From assembly GCA_030141605.1 (NCBI GenBank), contig JAQGDQ010000080.1, positions 1 through 62,000 of the forward strand: DNA of 62,000 bases. The letters are read 5' to 3'. Position 1 is the stretch's first letter, and every line of letters begins with the position of its first letter. Of this stretch, positions 27,201-35,010 are shown piece after piece. The DNA comes from Tubiluchus corallicola. Lineage: Eukaryota; Priapulida; Priapulimorpha; Priapulimorphida; Tubiluchidae. Made by a program: the position numbers and the translations under genes. Below the pieces are notes generated by a model. It saw nothing but the letters and a program-made list of their open reading frames with translations. It searched no databases and had not been told where the DNA came from.

Positions 27201-29038
27201 ATATTATAGCGATGTGCACAATCAGCTTCACTCAAATGTTATGATAGGAAATTAGTAGAAATCATTATTGGCCTCTAATTCTAATTCTGAATGTATTACT
27301 GATAACATATGGAAAATGTTGATGCTCCTGTCAAATATTTATGTTGAAAACTGTTATGAATATACCTCCTGTAGAAGAAACAGAATGGACAAAGAGAAGA
27401 AGGAAAAAATAGCAGGAAAAAACATAGTGATCATGTGAGATTTTCCTTCGACTGCATTTGGTCAGTTGGATCATGGCATGGTTTAAATAACACAGAGACA
27501 GAAAACTTTTTATTAATTGTGTTTTCTTGCCTTTCTATCATATAGAGAAGCAGAATCCAACTTTTTGCTTTCCTCAATAAATTAGTATCATTGTGTGAGT
27601 ATGAGTTTTTGTAGTCTGTATGGCAGTATGTTATAAGGCTTTTCGATGTTCTTGGTTGGTTGTCAAATGTTTACTTACAATAATAGGCAGAAAACATTTT
27701 GCCACTCTTCATTGCTGGTTTAATAGTTTTTGTGATTTTTAATTGATTATTTGCATTAATGACTGAAGCTCTCTTTTATACCTTATAGTCTCTTATATAA
27801 TTATTGTCTTGTTACTTTGTAGGTAAATACTTGTGTTTTTCTTGCGAGTGTCATGTAATGCAATTACCAAATGTAATGTTAACTTGCGAAGGTAGCTATG
27901 TCCGCTTGTTATAAATCTCCATAGTGTTTTTCCAGATTTGCTTTGTTAGCGCTTATGATGAACTGAGTTGTGAATGTTTTATACAGTTCACAAAAACTGT
28001 TTTCCAGAAGTCTTTGTTCACAATAACATAGTCAGTTTGATACTTGTTGTATCGCTGATAGTTTGGGTTCCCACAAGCTGCTATATAAACTACAGAGATA
28101 ACGAACAGAAAAGAATACTATGTAAAACAGCAAGGTGGAAAATGCCAAATGTAAGTACATTGTTCTCTGAATATTTTGGAAGGAGTAATTTAGAAAAAAT
28201 ATTTATCTTAAAATTTCACTATAGACAGAATAAAATTTAAATGATAACAAAATTGGAGGTTTAAATGCAAACGATCATCTGAAACGTAGCAAGTAGAAAT
28301 ATTTTTGATTTGTTCGCTTGTGAAGTAACTCTATGTAGCATGATGCCCATCTCGTTCTCATTTGCTGTTCATGCAATAAGTTTGAGCCACTTTTTATATT
28401 GTCACCTAGCAATATAGTGTCTGACATATTCCAAGTTTTTATGAAAAAACGAATTCCGTAACAAAGATAAATGGCATTCTAAATGACATAGCCAAATAAT
28501 ACAGTGCTTCATATCCTGGACTAGTTACTGTATAAGAATAAGCAATCATTTAGCATATTTTAGCATCCGAAATTTCAACTAGACAACTCTGTGTGTGAAT
28601 TTACTGCATACAGCTTTTCTTGCCCTCTAATTTTTAACCTAACGTGTATGCGTGGCAGTACTTGCATCATTTTGTACATGTACCATTTTTTATAACTGTT
28701 TGTTATAGAACCGTGATATATGTTTGGATGATGATAATACGTCAATACGAAACTTTGGTTTAAGAACAGTGAATTCGTTACGAAGTAGAAAGCTTTCAAC
28801 ATTCTGTAAAGTGACTGAAATATTCCCTAAACGAAACATTCCTGTAGACGAAAGAAGTGCCATTTCTTCAGGTGCTGCAGGAAGTTCATCAAGTTCTCGA
28901 GTGACCATAGATGGCAATGATAGCATAGTGGACAACGAAACCGTTGATTCATTAAGTTACAGAGAAAGTTTAACAATTTCACAAACTTCAGAAGCAGATG
29001 CTAAGCGGAGCTGCAGTTCAGATGTTGCAAATACATAA
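220..29038 (+). CDS. ADAM17: ADAM17/TACE-like membrane metalloprotease, complete 16-exon gene
   Basis: Type I membrane zinc protease of the ADAM17 family, which sheds ectodomains of growth factors, cytokines and receptors at the cell surface. Exons: 220-295, 6683-6809, 7149-7282, 7621-7712, 8778-8869, 13058-13322, 14948-15139, 17348-17480, 20626-20736, 22324-22515, 23002-23134, 24521-24771, 25850-25980, 26580-26658, 27987-28150, 28709-29038. They total 2502 nt (833 aa), every intron is GT...AG and all phases join. Visible along the protein: signal peptide 1-25; prodomain with candidate switch Cys176; furin site RSKR 214-217; zinc site [12 protein letters not shown] 407-418; Met-turn [10 protein letters not shown]; disintegrin and membrane-proximal cysteine-rich regions about 475-645; amphipathic segment near 652-668; membrane span about 683-703; Ser/Thr-rich tail to 833. 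Positions of the furin and zinc sites nearly equal those of the human protein. The orthology call rests on motif order and recalled human sequence, not on a search. The only likely errors are at exon edges. Confidence 0.96.
625..1617. mobile_element. Non-autonomous hAT-type DNA transposon in ADAM17 intron 1
   Basis: The left end is CAGGGGTGTGCAAA and the right end TTTGCTCACCCCGG, imperfect inverted copies of each other. The element is flanked on both sides by the same 8 bases, CCCTAATG (617-624 and 1618-1625). An 8-bp target duplication and CAGGGG-type ends define hAT transposons. No transposase ORF is present. The interior holds GC-rich stretches near both ends (GGCCCAC) and a long palindrome. 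Confidence 0.9.
993..1121. repeat. Long imperfect palindrome inside the hAT element
   Basis: The arm at about 993-1044 starts with CCAGTCGTCTTCTT and runs through CATAGCAGGTAG and TTTTGACTTGG. It returns as its reverse complement at about 1070-1121, with a 25-base AT-rich loop and few mismatches. It could be a nested palindromic MITE or a fold-back structure of the hAT element. Confidence 0.85.
1640..4100 (-). mobile_element. Decayed CR1/L2-like LINE in ADAM17 intron 1
   Basis: On the minus strand, endonuclease and reverse transcriptase blocks appear in the right order but broken by stops and frameshifts. Around 3890-3543 there is [13 protein letters not shown] (endonuclease). Around 2963-2670 there is [16 protein letters not shown] and [14 protein letters not shown] (RT fingers). 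Around 2090-1930 there is a segment like [14 protein letters not shown]. At 1900-1662 there is [20 protein letters not shown], the usual C-terminal block. The element is clearly inactive. Its 3' end lies just after the hAT insertion. Confidence 0.85.
4525..4565. repeat. Pair of identical 12-bp palindromes
   Basis: AACTGGCCAGTT, a perfect palindrome, occurs twice about 22 bases apart, each with a preceding TTT or TTTA. It is within intron 1, with no known function. Confidence 0.75.
4600..6682. other. Remaining part of ADAM17 intron 1, no supported feature
   Basis: AT-rich intronic DNA. Short open frames exist but have no recognisable domain, splice context or repeat ends. Confidence 0.6.
6683..6809 (+). 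CDS. ADAM17: ADAM17 exon 2: start of prodomain
   Basis: Acceptor TTTTCAG, donor GTAATA, phase 1 in and phase 2 out. It encodes [20 protein letters not shown] and on to a basic EKR segment. This lines up with the first prodomain segment of ADAM17 (LDSLLSDYDILSLSNIQQHS in human). Confidence 0.93.
7149..7282 (+). CDS. ADAM17: ADAM17 exon 3: prodomain
   Basis: Phase 2 in, phase 1 out; donor GTGAGT. It contains [20 protein letters not shown] and the YSGHVFG end, matching the ADAM prodomain pattern F-x-L-x-L and the F-[YF]-x-G-H-V block. Confidence 0.95.
7621..7712 (+). CDS. ADAM17: ADAM17 exon 4: prodomain
   Basis: Phase 1 in, phase 0 out. It encodes [13 protein letters not shown] and [13 protein letters not shown], matching the G-E-x-x-S-x-V-x-A-H-I and Y-x-I-E-P prodomain blocks. 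The acceptor is GTGTAG and the donor GTATTT. Confidence 0.95.
7713..8777. other. ADAM17 intron 4, no supported feature
   Basis: AT-rich intron. A short direct repeat with an ATTGCTGTATT core is present near 8278-8310. No mobile-element ends or RT blocks were recognised. Confidence 0.6.
8778..8869 (+). CDS. ADAM17: ADAM17 exon 5: prodomain
   Basis: Phase 0 in, phase 2 out; donor GTGAAA. It encodes PMWRHNST and [15 protein letters not shown], matching EPLWRF and MLVYKSEDI of human ADAM17. Two N-glycosylation sequons (NST, NKT) are visible. Confidence 0.95.
9385..9891. repeat. GC-rich island of unknown nature ending in (TA)n, ADAM17 intron 5
   Basis: About 500 bases clearly richer in G+C and CpG than everything around them, ending in a (TA)n run at 9877-9891. 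A 77-codon minus-strand frame (9626-9393) and an overlapping plus-strand frame are open but match nothing I recognise. A blunt change of composition with a microsatellite tail suggests an inserted retroelement 3' end or other foreign segment (inference). A LINE, Penelope-like element or captured foreign DNA are all possible. Confidence 0.5.
11255..11334. repeat. (TTACA)n microsatellite
   Basis: About 15 mostly perfect copies of the pentanucleotide TTACA, with a few interruptions, in intron 5. They produce a spurious open frame on the plus strand. Confidence 0.95.
11543..12240. mobile_element. MITE-like element with ATTTGGGC-rich terminal inverted repeats
   Basis: The left end carries three variants of the unit CATTTGGGCGCCAGAC. 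The right end carries two in inverted orientation (GTACCCAAATGGTCTTGCCC, then AAATGTCATGTGCC). Reverse-complementing the right end gives GGCACATGACATTTGGGC against GGCGTGGCCATTTGGGC on the left. The interior is AT-rich with no ORF. No clear target duplication is visible, so the outer limits are approximate and the superfamily is unknown. Confidence 0.7.
13058..13322 (+). CDS. ADAM17: ADAM17 exon 6: switch cysteine, furin site, start of protease domain
   Basis: Phase 2 in, phase 0 out. RFCGY holds Cys176, the likely cysteine-switch counterpart of the human KVCGY segment. The basic run KRSKR ends at residue 217 and is a furin-type cleavage site. [16 protein letters not shown] then opens the metalloprotease domain (human CKLLVVADHRFYRYMG). 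Confidence 0.96.
13606..13944. repeat. 47-bp tandem array, about 7 copies, ADAM17 intron 6
   Basis: The unit reads GGAAAGTTCTTAATATATAG followed by TCAATTAGAAGAGGAGTAC and a short linker (GTTCATT). Copies repeat every 47 bases (for example starts at 13666 and 13713) with very few differences. The first copy has a small TATATAGTA insertion. High similarity suggests recent expansion. Confidence 0.95.
14948..15139 (+). CDS. ADAM17: ADAM17 exon 7: protease domain
   Basis: 64 codons, phase 0 at both ends. It starts [14 protein letters not shown] and ends PWIVEQLLR, with HYNM in between as in human ADAM17. Reading through the donor gives an unrelated tail, so the GTATTA donor at 15140 is chosen by its join to [14 protein letters not shown] in exon 8. 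Confidence 0.94.
15617..16437 (-). mobile_element. 3' end of an I/Jockey-like LINE, ADAM17 intron 7
   Basis: A minus-strand frame of 170 codons (16437-15925) contains [20 protein letters not shown] and [17 protein letters not shown]. The latter is a Cys/His block like the C-terminus of many non-LTR retrotransposon RT proteins. The 3' side ends in a (TAGA)5 tract at 15617-15638, a common LINE tail. The copy is 5' truncated. The open frame suggests a fairly young insertion. Confidence 0.85.
16440..17347. other. Rest of ADAM17 intron 7, no supported feature
   Basis: AT-rich. Phrases around 15500-15600 (GCAGCTATAA, CAAAATGTCA) recur near 16510-16550, on the other side of the LINE. The LINE may therefore have landed in an older duplicated segment. 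Confidence 0.4.
17348..17480 (+). CDS. ADAM17: ADAM17 exon 8: protease domain
   Basis: Phase 0 in, phase 1 out. [20 protein letters not shown] and [10 protein letters not shown] match CLAHLFTYQDFDMGTLGLA and SPRANSHGGVC of human ADAM17, including both cysteines. Confidence 0.97.
18249..18709. mobile_element. MITE with TTACCGTATTTTCCC ends, ADAM17 intron 8
   Basis: The left end ACCGTATTTTCCCGTGTATA, followed by AGAGACCC, is repeated inverted at the right end (GGGTCTCTTATACACGGGAA, then AATACGGT). The unit GGGTCTCTTATACA occurs twice in tandem at the right end and once near the left. Ends flanked by TA on both sides would fit a TA-type duplication, but the flanking bases are also palindromic, so the superfamily is unsure. 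No ORF inside. Confidence 0.88.
19056..19860 (-). mobile_element. Decayed CR1/Jockey-like RT remnant, ADAM17 intron 8
   Basis: Minus-strand blocks in order: [18 protein letters not shown] and [20 protein letters not shown] (RT box with D in the SKCFD position), [30 protein letters not shown] (box B), then [13 protein letters not shown] and [18 protein letters not shown]. Stops and shifts break the frame; inactive. Confidence 0.9.
20626..20736 (+). CDS. ADAM17: ADAM17 exon 9: protease domain up to the first zinc histidine
   Basis: Phase 1 in, phase 1 out; donor GTGAGT. It encodes [20 protein letters not shown] followed by QANLITAH. The last full codon is the first zinc-binding histidine, His407. 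The intron splits the codon of the catalytic glutamate. Confidence 0.97.
20744..20768. repeat. Short (TA)n run just after ADAM17 exon 9
   Basis: A run of about ten TA units starts about ten bases inside intron 9. Length variation here could touch the region next to the GTGAGT donor. No other feature is supported in the first kilobase of this intron. Confidence 0.8.
22324..22515 (+). CDS. ADAM17: ADAM17 exon 10: zinc site and Met-turn
   Basis: Joined to exon 9 it gives [12 protein letters not shown], with all three zinc histidines and the catalytic Glu408. [10 protein letters not shown] supplies the Met-turn, followed by FSPCSRRS as in FSNCSKQS. An intact, presumably active enzyme. Confidence 0.98.
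23002..23134 (+). CDS. ADAM17: ADAM17 exon 11: disintegrin domain, first part
   Basis: Phase 1 in, phase 2 out. It contains [16 protein letters not shown] and CCTSECRL, the canonical CGN-x-x-V-E-x-GEECD-x-G and CC-x-x-x-C pattern of ADAM disintegrin domains. Confidence 0.97.
23389..23480. repeat. 46-bp direct duplication, ADAM17 intron 11
   Basis: A unit starting CAGCAGAGATTTTCAACATA occurs at 23389 and again at 23435, nearly identical. The rest of intron 11 (to 24520) shows no recognisable element. Confidence 0.9.
24521..24771 (+). CDS. ADAM17: ADAM17 exon 12: disintegrin and membrane-proximal domain
   Basis: Phase 2 in, phase 1 out; 16 cysteines by eye. [12 protein letters not shown] is almost identical to the human [12 protein letters not shown]. 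The exon continues with CDGIHASCP and [19 protein letters not shown], the ADAM17-specific membrane-proximal start. Confidence 0.97.
25850..25980 (+). CDS. ADAM17: ADAM17 exon 13: membrane-proximal domain
   Basis: Phase 1 in, phase 0 out. It encodes [20 protein letters not shown] and then [12 protein letters not shown], matching [20 protein letters not shown] and GKPCTVGFCD of human ADAM17. Confidence 0.96.
26580..26658 (+). CDS. ADAM17: ADAM17 exon 14: juxtamembrane amphipathic segment
   Basis: Phase 0 in, phase 1 out; donor [24 protein letters not shown] matches DVIERFWDFIDQLSINTF, the conserved juxtamembrane segment that helps ADAM17 engage its substrates. A nearer AG (exon from 26599) would give a stop within about ten codons, so the acceptor at 26578-26579 is used. 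Confidence 0.95.
26659..27986. other. ADAM17 intron 14, no supported feature
   Basis: Contains a mildly GC-richer patch at about 26960-27160 with no ORF or repeat ends that I can define. Otherwise AT-rich. Confidence 0.5.
27987..28150 (+). CDS. ADAM17: ADAM17 exon 15: transmembrane span
   Basis: Phase 1 in, phase 0 out; donor [26 protein letters not shown] is a single membrane span, close to the human NIVGSVLVFSLIFWIPFS. Basic residues follow (RDNEQKR), which places the C-terminus in the cytoplasm. Confidence 0.96.
28709..29038 (+). CDS. ADAM17: ADAM17 exon 16: cytoplasmic tail and stop
   Basis: Phase 0 in; 109 codons and a TAA. The tail is rich in Ser, Thr, Asp and Arg (for example [12 protein letters not shown]) and has only two prolines, both isolated. 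There is no PxxP motif and no counterpart of the human proline-flanked threonine site. The basophilic sequence RSRKLSTF is a possible kinase target (inference). Tail length is similar to that of human. Confidence 0.93.
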   Translation, partial: NRDICLDDDNTSIRNFGLRTVNSLRSRKLSTFCKVTEIFPKRNIPVDERSAISSGAAGSSSSSRVTIDGNDSIVDNETVDSLSYRESLTISQTSEADAKRSCSSDVANT

Positions 29039-29574
29039 ACGTTATTATGTCATTTGTTATAATTGAGTATGTCATGTTATGTTTTTTAAAGAAGTTATTG
29101 TGTGATACAGGAAGGCAGAAATAACCAAGTTTTAACCAGCTTTTTCTATTTGTTCAATGATTTGTTCTAACGAAAGCTGACTCCAATGAAAAAAGTTAAA
29201 CTACCTCCCGGCTCTCTACCAGTGTCTCAACACTTTATATGATTTACTGTATCTTCAAAGCTACTGATGCCAAATCAATCAATGAAGCATGTGCATGGGT
29301 AGTACTATATAATAGGTACTTGTAATATACTTGACCTCAACTTTAATCTAAGATAAGTATTATGCTGCTGATGCATAATTGCATATCTGTGTAACTTTTA
29401 GGGAAGATTAACGTATTTTGAATGTAATACTCATGCGAAAATCGGAATATTTTTTTGTATACAAATTATTGGAATAGTGGTATCACTGTATGTGTACGTG
29501 TGTATGTGTATCCTTTTAAGTGACGTGTAATACAATATTGAGGAGTACCAAAATCTTAAATAATTGTGATATGC

Positions 29575-29580
29575 AATAAA
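29575..29580 (+). terminator. Poly(A) signal of the ADAM17 gene
   Basis: An AATAAA lies 537 bases after the ADAM17 stop codon, in AT-rich DNA. It is the best-placed signal before the downstream repeat block. Other candidates further on cannot be excluded. Confidence 0.6.
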
Positions 29581-29889
29581 TAGATACTTATATTTAGCTT
29601 ACAATTCATTATTAATTTTTAGTTGAATTGTTATGAATGCAGTTTTGCATAATTCCTGTCAGATAAGTATAGCTGCAAAAGTTTCATAAAACATAATAAA
29701 TAATTCACTTAATATGACAAACAAAATTCTCAAAACTCAAATATGTAATCTGTTTTATCATTCACTTACAAATAATTGAATAGAAATTTTGTGCCGATGA
29801 TGAAAATATCTGATGTGCTTGATGTTTTTCAGTGTAAACAGCTAACTTCGATGTTTTCAGTAGTTACCAAATTACATTGTAGAGGTTCA

Positions 29890-30510
29890 TATGAATTTGT
29901 TTTTGCCACAGCTTCATTTTATGACATTTTATTACTGTGTTGTCACGCAGTGTCAGATATGATTTTTAAATCGACATTTTTTATGTTTGGTCCAATTCTA
30001 GTATTGTTGTATTGCTTAAAGTATTATTTAATTTAATTTAATATGGATATATATATTTGTTTCAATTCATAAGTTTTCTTGTATTATACTGTCAAAGTTC
30101 GGTTAGTGTTTTAACATAATTATAATTTTAAACAATTTATTTATTGTACAGAATGTGTTAAAATTTATTTAGTATGTGAGGTAGTAGATGTTTCACAAAG
30201 AAAGTTTGCAAGAGTTCTAGAACCTTAGAATAGGCTTTTGCCACAGTAGCATTTTATTAAAACACAAACATAGTGTGTTTTACCACATTCACCAGTGTCA
30301 GCAATAGTTTTTATATCGTTTTTTAGTTTTTGTCAAATTTTAATACTGTTGTATTGCTAATTTAATATATTATTTAATTAACTGTGGATATTTATGTATT
30401 ACTGTATTTTAATTTATAAATTTCCATAGGCTTAATTTATATATATATTAAATATGTATACTGTCAACGTTTGGTTAGTATTTAATATTTTACAATTCAG
30501 AATAATTTAT
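29890..30510. repeat. Divergent tandem duplication (~350 bp unit) downstream of ADAM17
   Basis: Phrases recur in the same order: TTTTGCCACAG (29899 and 30236), GTTGTATTGCT (about 30006 and 30348), ACTGTCAAAGTTCGGTTAGT and ACTGTCAACGTTTGGTTAGT (about 30089 and 30460). The copies differ by many substitutions and small indels, so the event is old. Confidence 0.75.
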
Positions 30511-30659
30511 ATAAAATTTATTCATCATGTTTTTGGCTGCATTTAATTTTTTGTTGTCATTTAATTTATGTGTTACATTATAGGTATAATTTATTATTTA
30601 ATTATTTATTTAAATTATTCACTCCCTTTTTCCCTGTTGACCATTACTTTCATCATTCT

Positions 30660-31870
30660 CTTAGGTACTTTCTCCAGATGTTGCACAAGCCTCTAATCAC
30701 CGAGTGGATCAGCTTGGTTCTGATGCCCAGAAAACCAAGTGTCTTCAGGAGATCATCATTGGCGTCACCTGATTGGCTTGTACTTCAGGGCTTTGTCCCT
30801 GCACCTAGCCCTGGGCGAGTTGATCTTTCCTGCTGCCGAGATGGTCAGATCGATAACATATGTCTGACCATCCTTGGTCGCCAGGATGTCGGGATGAAAC
30901 CTGGTTCTGTTGACCTCGAACCATAGTTCCCTGACGACTGTGAAGCTCGTTTTCGGGAGGGCTTCGGCGAGCACATCGCACGGTGCATTATGCTGTCGAG
31001 ATACTGCACTTTGTATGGTGATGCACTGTTGAACCTGACTCTCTGCATGTCTTCCGCACTTACGGCATCTCCTGATTGCATTGGGTACTCATCGAGTGAA
31101 GTTAACCCTGCTCAGGAGTGTGCTGCTACGTAGGTAGTGAGTACTCAATGTGTTAGCAGACACGGCTGCAAAAGCCTGCCCATGTGCTTTCGCAACAAAC
31201 GAGTTTATATGGTTCCGGGCGATCTCTCTTTTAGCATGGTTGATATCATGCCCATTGCTGTAGACTTCGAGGCTCGTGACCCTCTTGGCCCACTCCAGCT
31301 CTTTGTTCCACATCGGAGCCGATGCACTCTCAGAACGCATTCGGAACATCCTTCGCCAGGTGAAGGGTGCGTTTTAGGCTGTTCGTATTAGCCTATCTGC
31401 TCCCTTGAGGCCATTCATGTCAACCTTGCATATACGAAAGCAGTATGTCAGACATGGGATCACATATTGTCTGATCATATCCACCTGCTGAGGTTAAAGT
31501 GGTGCCCCCTCCACTCTTAGCAACCATGCTGTGAGAGAATCTATGCCAATGGTGGGCCGCCCTCTTATGCCAAAGGGTATTCCGAGATATTTGTAGGTCT
31601 CGGCGACTCCCAGCATCTGGATAGGAATCTGGCTGATGGTCCGTGTGGCCTTTCGTAGCGTTTCGTTGGTATGCCTTGACTTAGTCGCATGGCTTTGCAC
31701 TTTTTCGCGTTATGTGCCATGCGTGTGCTGTCTTCACTAAATTGTCCATACCATGCTTGGTGTTGGAGATCAAGACTAAGTCATCGGCAAAACCAATTAT
31801 AGCCACTTGGTGATCTTCGATTTCATAGCCAGTTCTACCAACCAGTTCTACGAAAATAAATTCTTTGTCA
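30660..31870 (-). mobile_element. 5'-truncated LINE with C-terminal restriction-like endonuclease (R2/NeSL type)
   Basis: Minus strand, in order: IIGFADDLVLISNTKHGMDN near 31800-31740, the RT catalytic FADD box; VAETYKYLGIPFGIRGR near 31610-31550; a thumb-like segment around 31349-31089. Then RFHPDILATKDGQTYVIDLT near 30900-30840, the PD...D core of the restriction-like endonuclease used by R2, NeSL and CRE clades instead of an APE endonuclease. Stops and frameshifts separate the blocks. The segment is GC-richer than its surroundings. Confidence 0.88.
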
Positions 31871-32990
31871 GAGAGAATTTTTAGGATCAGTTGTCTCGAC
31901 TTTCAAATAAATTAGAATACTTCATTTTTTTAACTTAACATCTCTCATCATTTGCGATAGTTAGATTTGTAAGCTGTAGTTCTCCTGTGTTTGTCACTTG
32001 TAATAATACTTGTCTAATAATGGTAATTTCAGCAATTATTTTAAGCATGTACACACTTTGTACATAGTTTATACTGTGCGCAACACTGATGTTCATCCAG
32101 AATCTTTTATTAGATTAACAACTAGAGCTTAATTTAAATTTCATTTTGTTGATCAGGTTCACCAAGTTTTTAAATCGCACAAATGTCGTACATGTTACAT
32201 GGAATGTGATTAGATTCTCATTTTTCTACAGTTGCCATTCAGATCTTTATAAGTTGTTTATCTCATTTAATAAACAAAGTGATTATAGTAAATGTATTTA
32301 TGTATATTGTATGAACGTTCTTCAAGTATGGAATGCAGCCAGTTTACATTGTTTCACTGGCATTTGACTTGGTAAGCATTTATGCTTCTTCTGGTATTAA
32401 TTATAATTTGTGTAGGTTGTTTGTTGTTTAAATTATTTTTAAATAAACTGCAAGATTCTTATGAATAATTATGTTAGTATAATACTGTGCTTCATCAATA
32501 ATACCATAACAAGGACTCTAATATTAACAATGCAAAATTAACAATAATAACAGCACAGCCTCAACGTTATCAACATCAGTAATGAGAGCAGCTGCAATAA
32601 AGACGTCGTATCTGGCGTTAATGTTCACATAGCAGATAGTTGGCCAACGTTTGGATTGTCTGTAGTTTTAAAAGGCGACAAAATACTTTGTTTCTTATCA
32701 TCGTTGTCATCCATCCATCCAGTGAATAAATCCCTTTTATATTAGGGTGGTGGCAATGAATGTTGTACTGCGGTGCTGCTAATTTAGACTTATTAATGTG
32801 CAAAAATATATTTTTACACAAACAAATAATAAGCTGCAGCCACATTAGATTTATAGAGATGTTTTTTCATTATTTTTTACACAATGCTTAACATTACATC
32901 TTTCAATTGCTTTATATTTTCTGTTTAAGTTAAGCTTTCATGATACTTCTTGTTTTTACCATTATATCCTTCAGCAAGCCATCTGAAACT
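31871..32990. other. Intergenic AT-rich DNA, no supported feature
   Basis: A few short open frames (about 75 codons or less) without domain, splice sites or repeat ends. Confidence 0.55.
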
Positions 32991-32999
32991 CTTCGTCAG

Positions 33000-34260
33000 T
33001 TTCTCATTGCCAGAAGAGTTTGTTTCTTTCCTGCGCATAAAATTCACAACTTGATATTACATGCTCTGCAGTTTTGGTATCATTAGGTAGTCCCTTCACA
33101 GAGTATTTTTCCCAAGCAGAAATTCCACCTTACAAGCATAGAAAGAAATTATCTAACAATTTTAGTGCATCAACCTTAGCTTTAACTAGCATTTCAGCTC
33201 CCCATGTATTGTTCAACCAGGACTCAAATGCTAAACCATTTTTGCAATACTGCGATATTGTGATTTTTGCTATTTTTGGACAGTTTGACCACGCAGCATT
33301 TAGATACTTTAAATTTTCACCCACATTTTTAATCCTTTTCAGCTACAACTTTGTCTGTATGCACATCCCTTGCTTTTTCTCCCAATTCTTTGTCATAAAT
33401 TTCATTCAGATCTAACTCATTTAGTTCCCCAAATACCAAAATATTGCCAAGTATCCCAAAATTATCACCCTATGCTTCTCATTCTTCAAATAACGAAAAA
33501 CTAGCTTCACCCTAATAGCAGTGCCTCTGTATCTTTTTACTTTCCAGAGAATCTTATCAATTCTTCTTGTGCACTCTTATGCCATCAACTTCTTTTTGAC
33601 TGAATGTTCTACTCACACAACCAAACATTATTGTTAGAACTATCATTGCCTTCTAGCCCGTTCTCCTTATTTCCAATATTGCTTCTCACTGCATTGCTGC
33701 AAATGTTACTGCACTCTACAATTTTTCTAATATCTGGTATTCTGTCCTTTCAACCTCTCATCCGCTACTGTTTTTAAAATTATCCCAAGGTATTTTTCTC
33801 TTTTGGGTGCATCTATAGTAGTCTCGCCAACCTCAAAACTTTTATTAGTATTACCTCAACAAAGTAGCATTGATGCACTCTTGATTTCACTGAATTTCAT
33901 GCCAAACTCTCCCACAATCCTCATCAATCTTCAACAACTCAAACATGTCATTTTTGAATTCTGAAATTAGCAGGCCTACAGTATCATCAGCAAGTGCCAA
34001 TGTACTAGTTCTCGTCTATCTTATATCTGTTTTCTCATCCAGTTATTTCTTTTAAAATTTTGTTATGCATAGCGAAAATAATGCAGAGCTAGGACATATA
34101 TAGGGTCGCCTTGTTTGATGCCGAATGTTACGATTACTCTCTCAGTTCTAACCAGGAGCGTCCCTAGGGTTGGTGCACCCATGAGCTCATATACTGCATC
34201 TTACAAAATTCTTTAGTAGTGTCTTATGAATGTTGCTACATGGTGGTTAGGAGAAATATC
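33000..34260 (-). mobile_element. Unclassified RT remnant of a non-LTR retrotransposon
   Basis: On the minus strand VIVTFGIKQGDPIYVLALH (near 34135-34080) is RT box B, and LALADDTVGLL (near 34005-33975) is the catalytic box C with ADD. A C-terminal-like segment with TWGAEMLVKAKVDALKLL follows near 33220-33150. Frames are broken. Confidence 0.8.
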
Positions 34261-34439
34261 ATCTAGACAACATCGTTTTGTTTCAATCCTACTGAGCTAA
34301 AGTGCTAAGAACACATTCATGAAACTTAATATTTTAAATTTTTTATATAACATATTTAAACATTGAAACAATACTTTTAATCATATCTAAATACACTGCT
34401 TAGTTGAAATATCAACTTCTATTTGTATTTACTAATTAT

Positions 34440-35010
34440 ATGTCAACAATCAGAACTTTCCTTTCCTGGACTTTGTGTACTCTGTGCTGCTCCAAAGAAG
34501 GCATGTTAGGATCAATGTATTTTTCTGGATGATTTTGCCAGTGTTTATCTAAATGACCCTTGAATTGAGTTAAACTGGTGGACTCGACGGCATGAGAAGG
34601 CAGGTTATTCCAAGGGTTAACTACTGTATGGGTGAATTAAATTTTCCTTTTGTTCTATCTTCCATGCAGTCTTGTTTCGAGCAGTTTAAATGGGTGTACG
34701 TTTGTTCTTTGTGTGTCCTATATGTTTATATGTCTATCCAAATGTAGTCTGTCTATCCCAGGCAGTGTTCTATGTACCTGTCCACATCTGCATAGTCAAT
34801 TAGTCAGTAGATTTGTGCAGCTTCAATAACATGAGTAAGTTTAAATACTTGAAATTCCTTTTTTGAGTATTAGCCTTTGATGTGCTATGTTTGTGATAAA
34901 TGCTATACGTTGTTTAAAATCAAGGTTACAAACAATTATCATGCCGAGATCCCTTTCTTTGGATGATCTACTTATCTCCTTTTATTATTTTTTACTTATT
35001 ATTTATCAAA
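34440..35010 (-). mobile_element. 3' part of a CR1/L2-like LINE
   Basis: Minus strand: ERDLGVMIIVNLDFKQRI near 34970, then after frame breaks VVNPWNNLPSHAVESTSLTQ and FKGHLDKHWQNHPEKY near 34620-34520. These are the conserved end blocks of CR1/L2-type RT proteins. It is a separate insertion from the remnant next to it. Confidence 0.85.
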
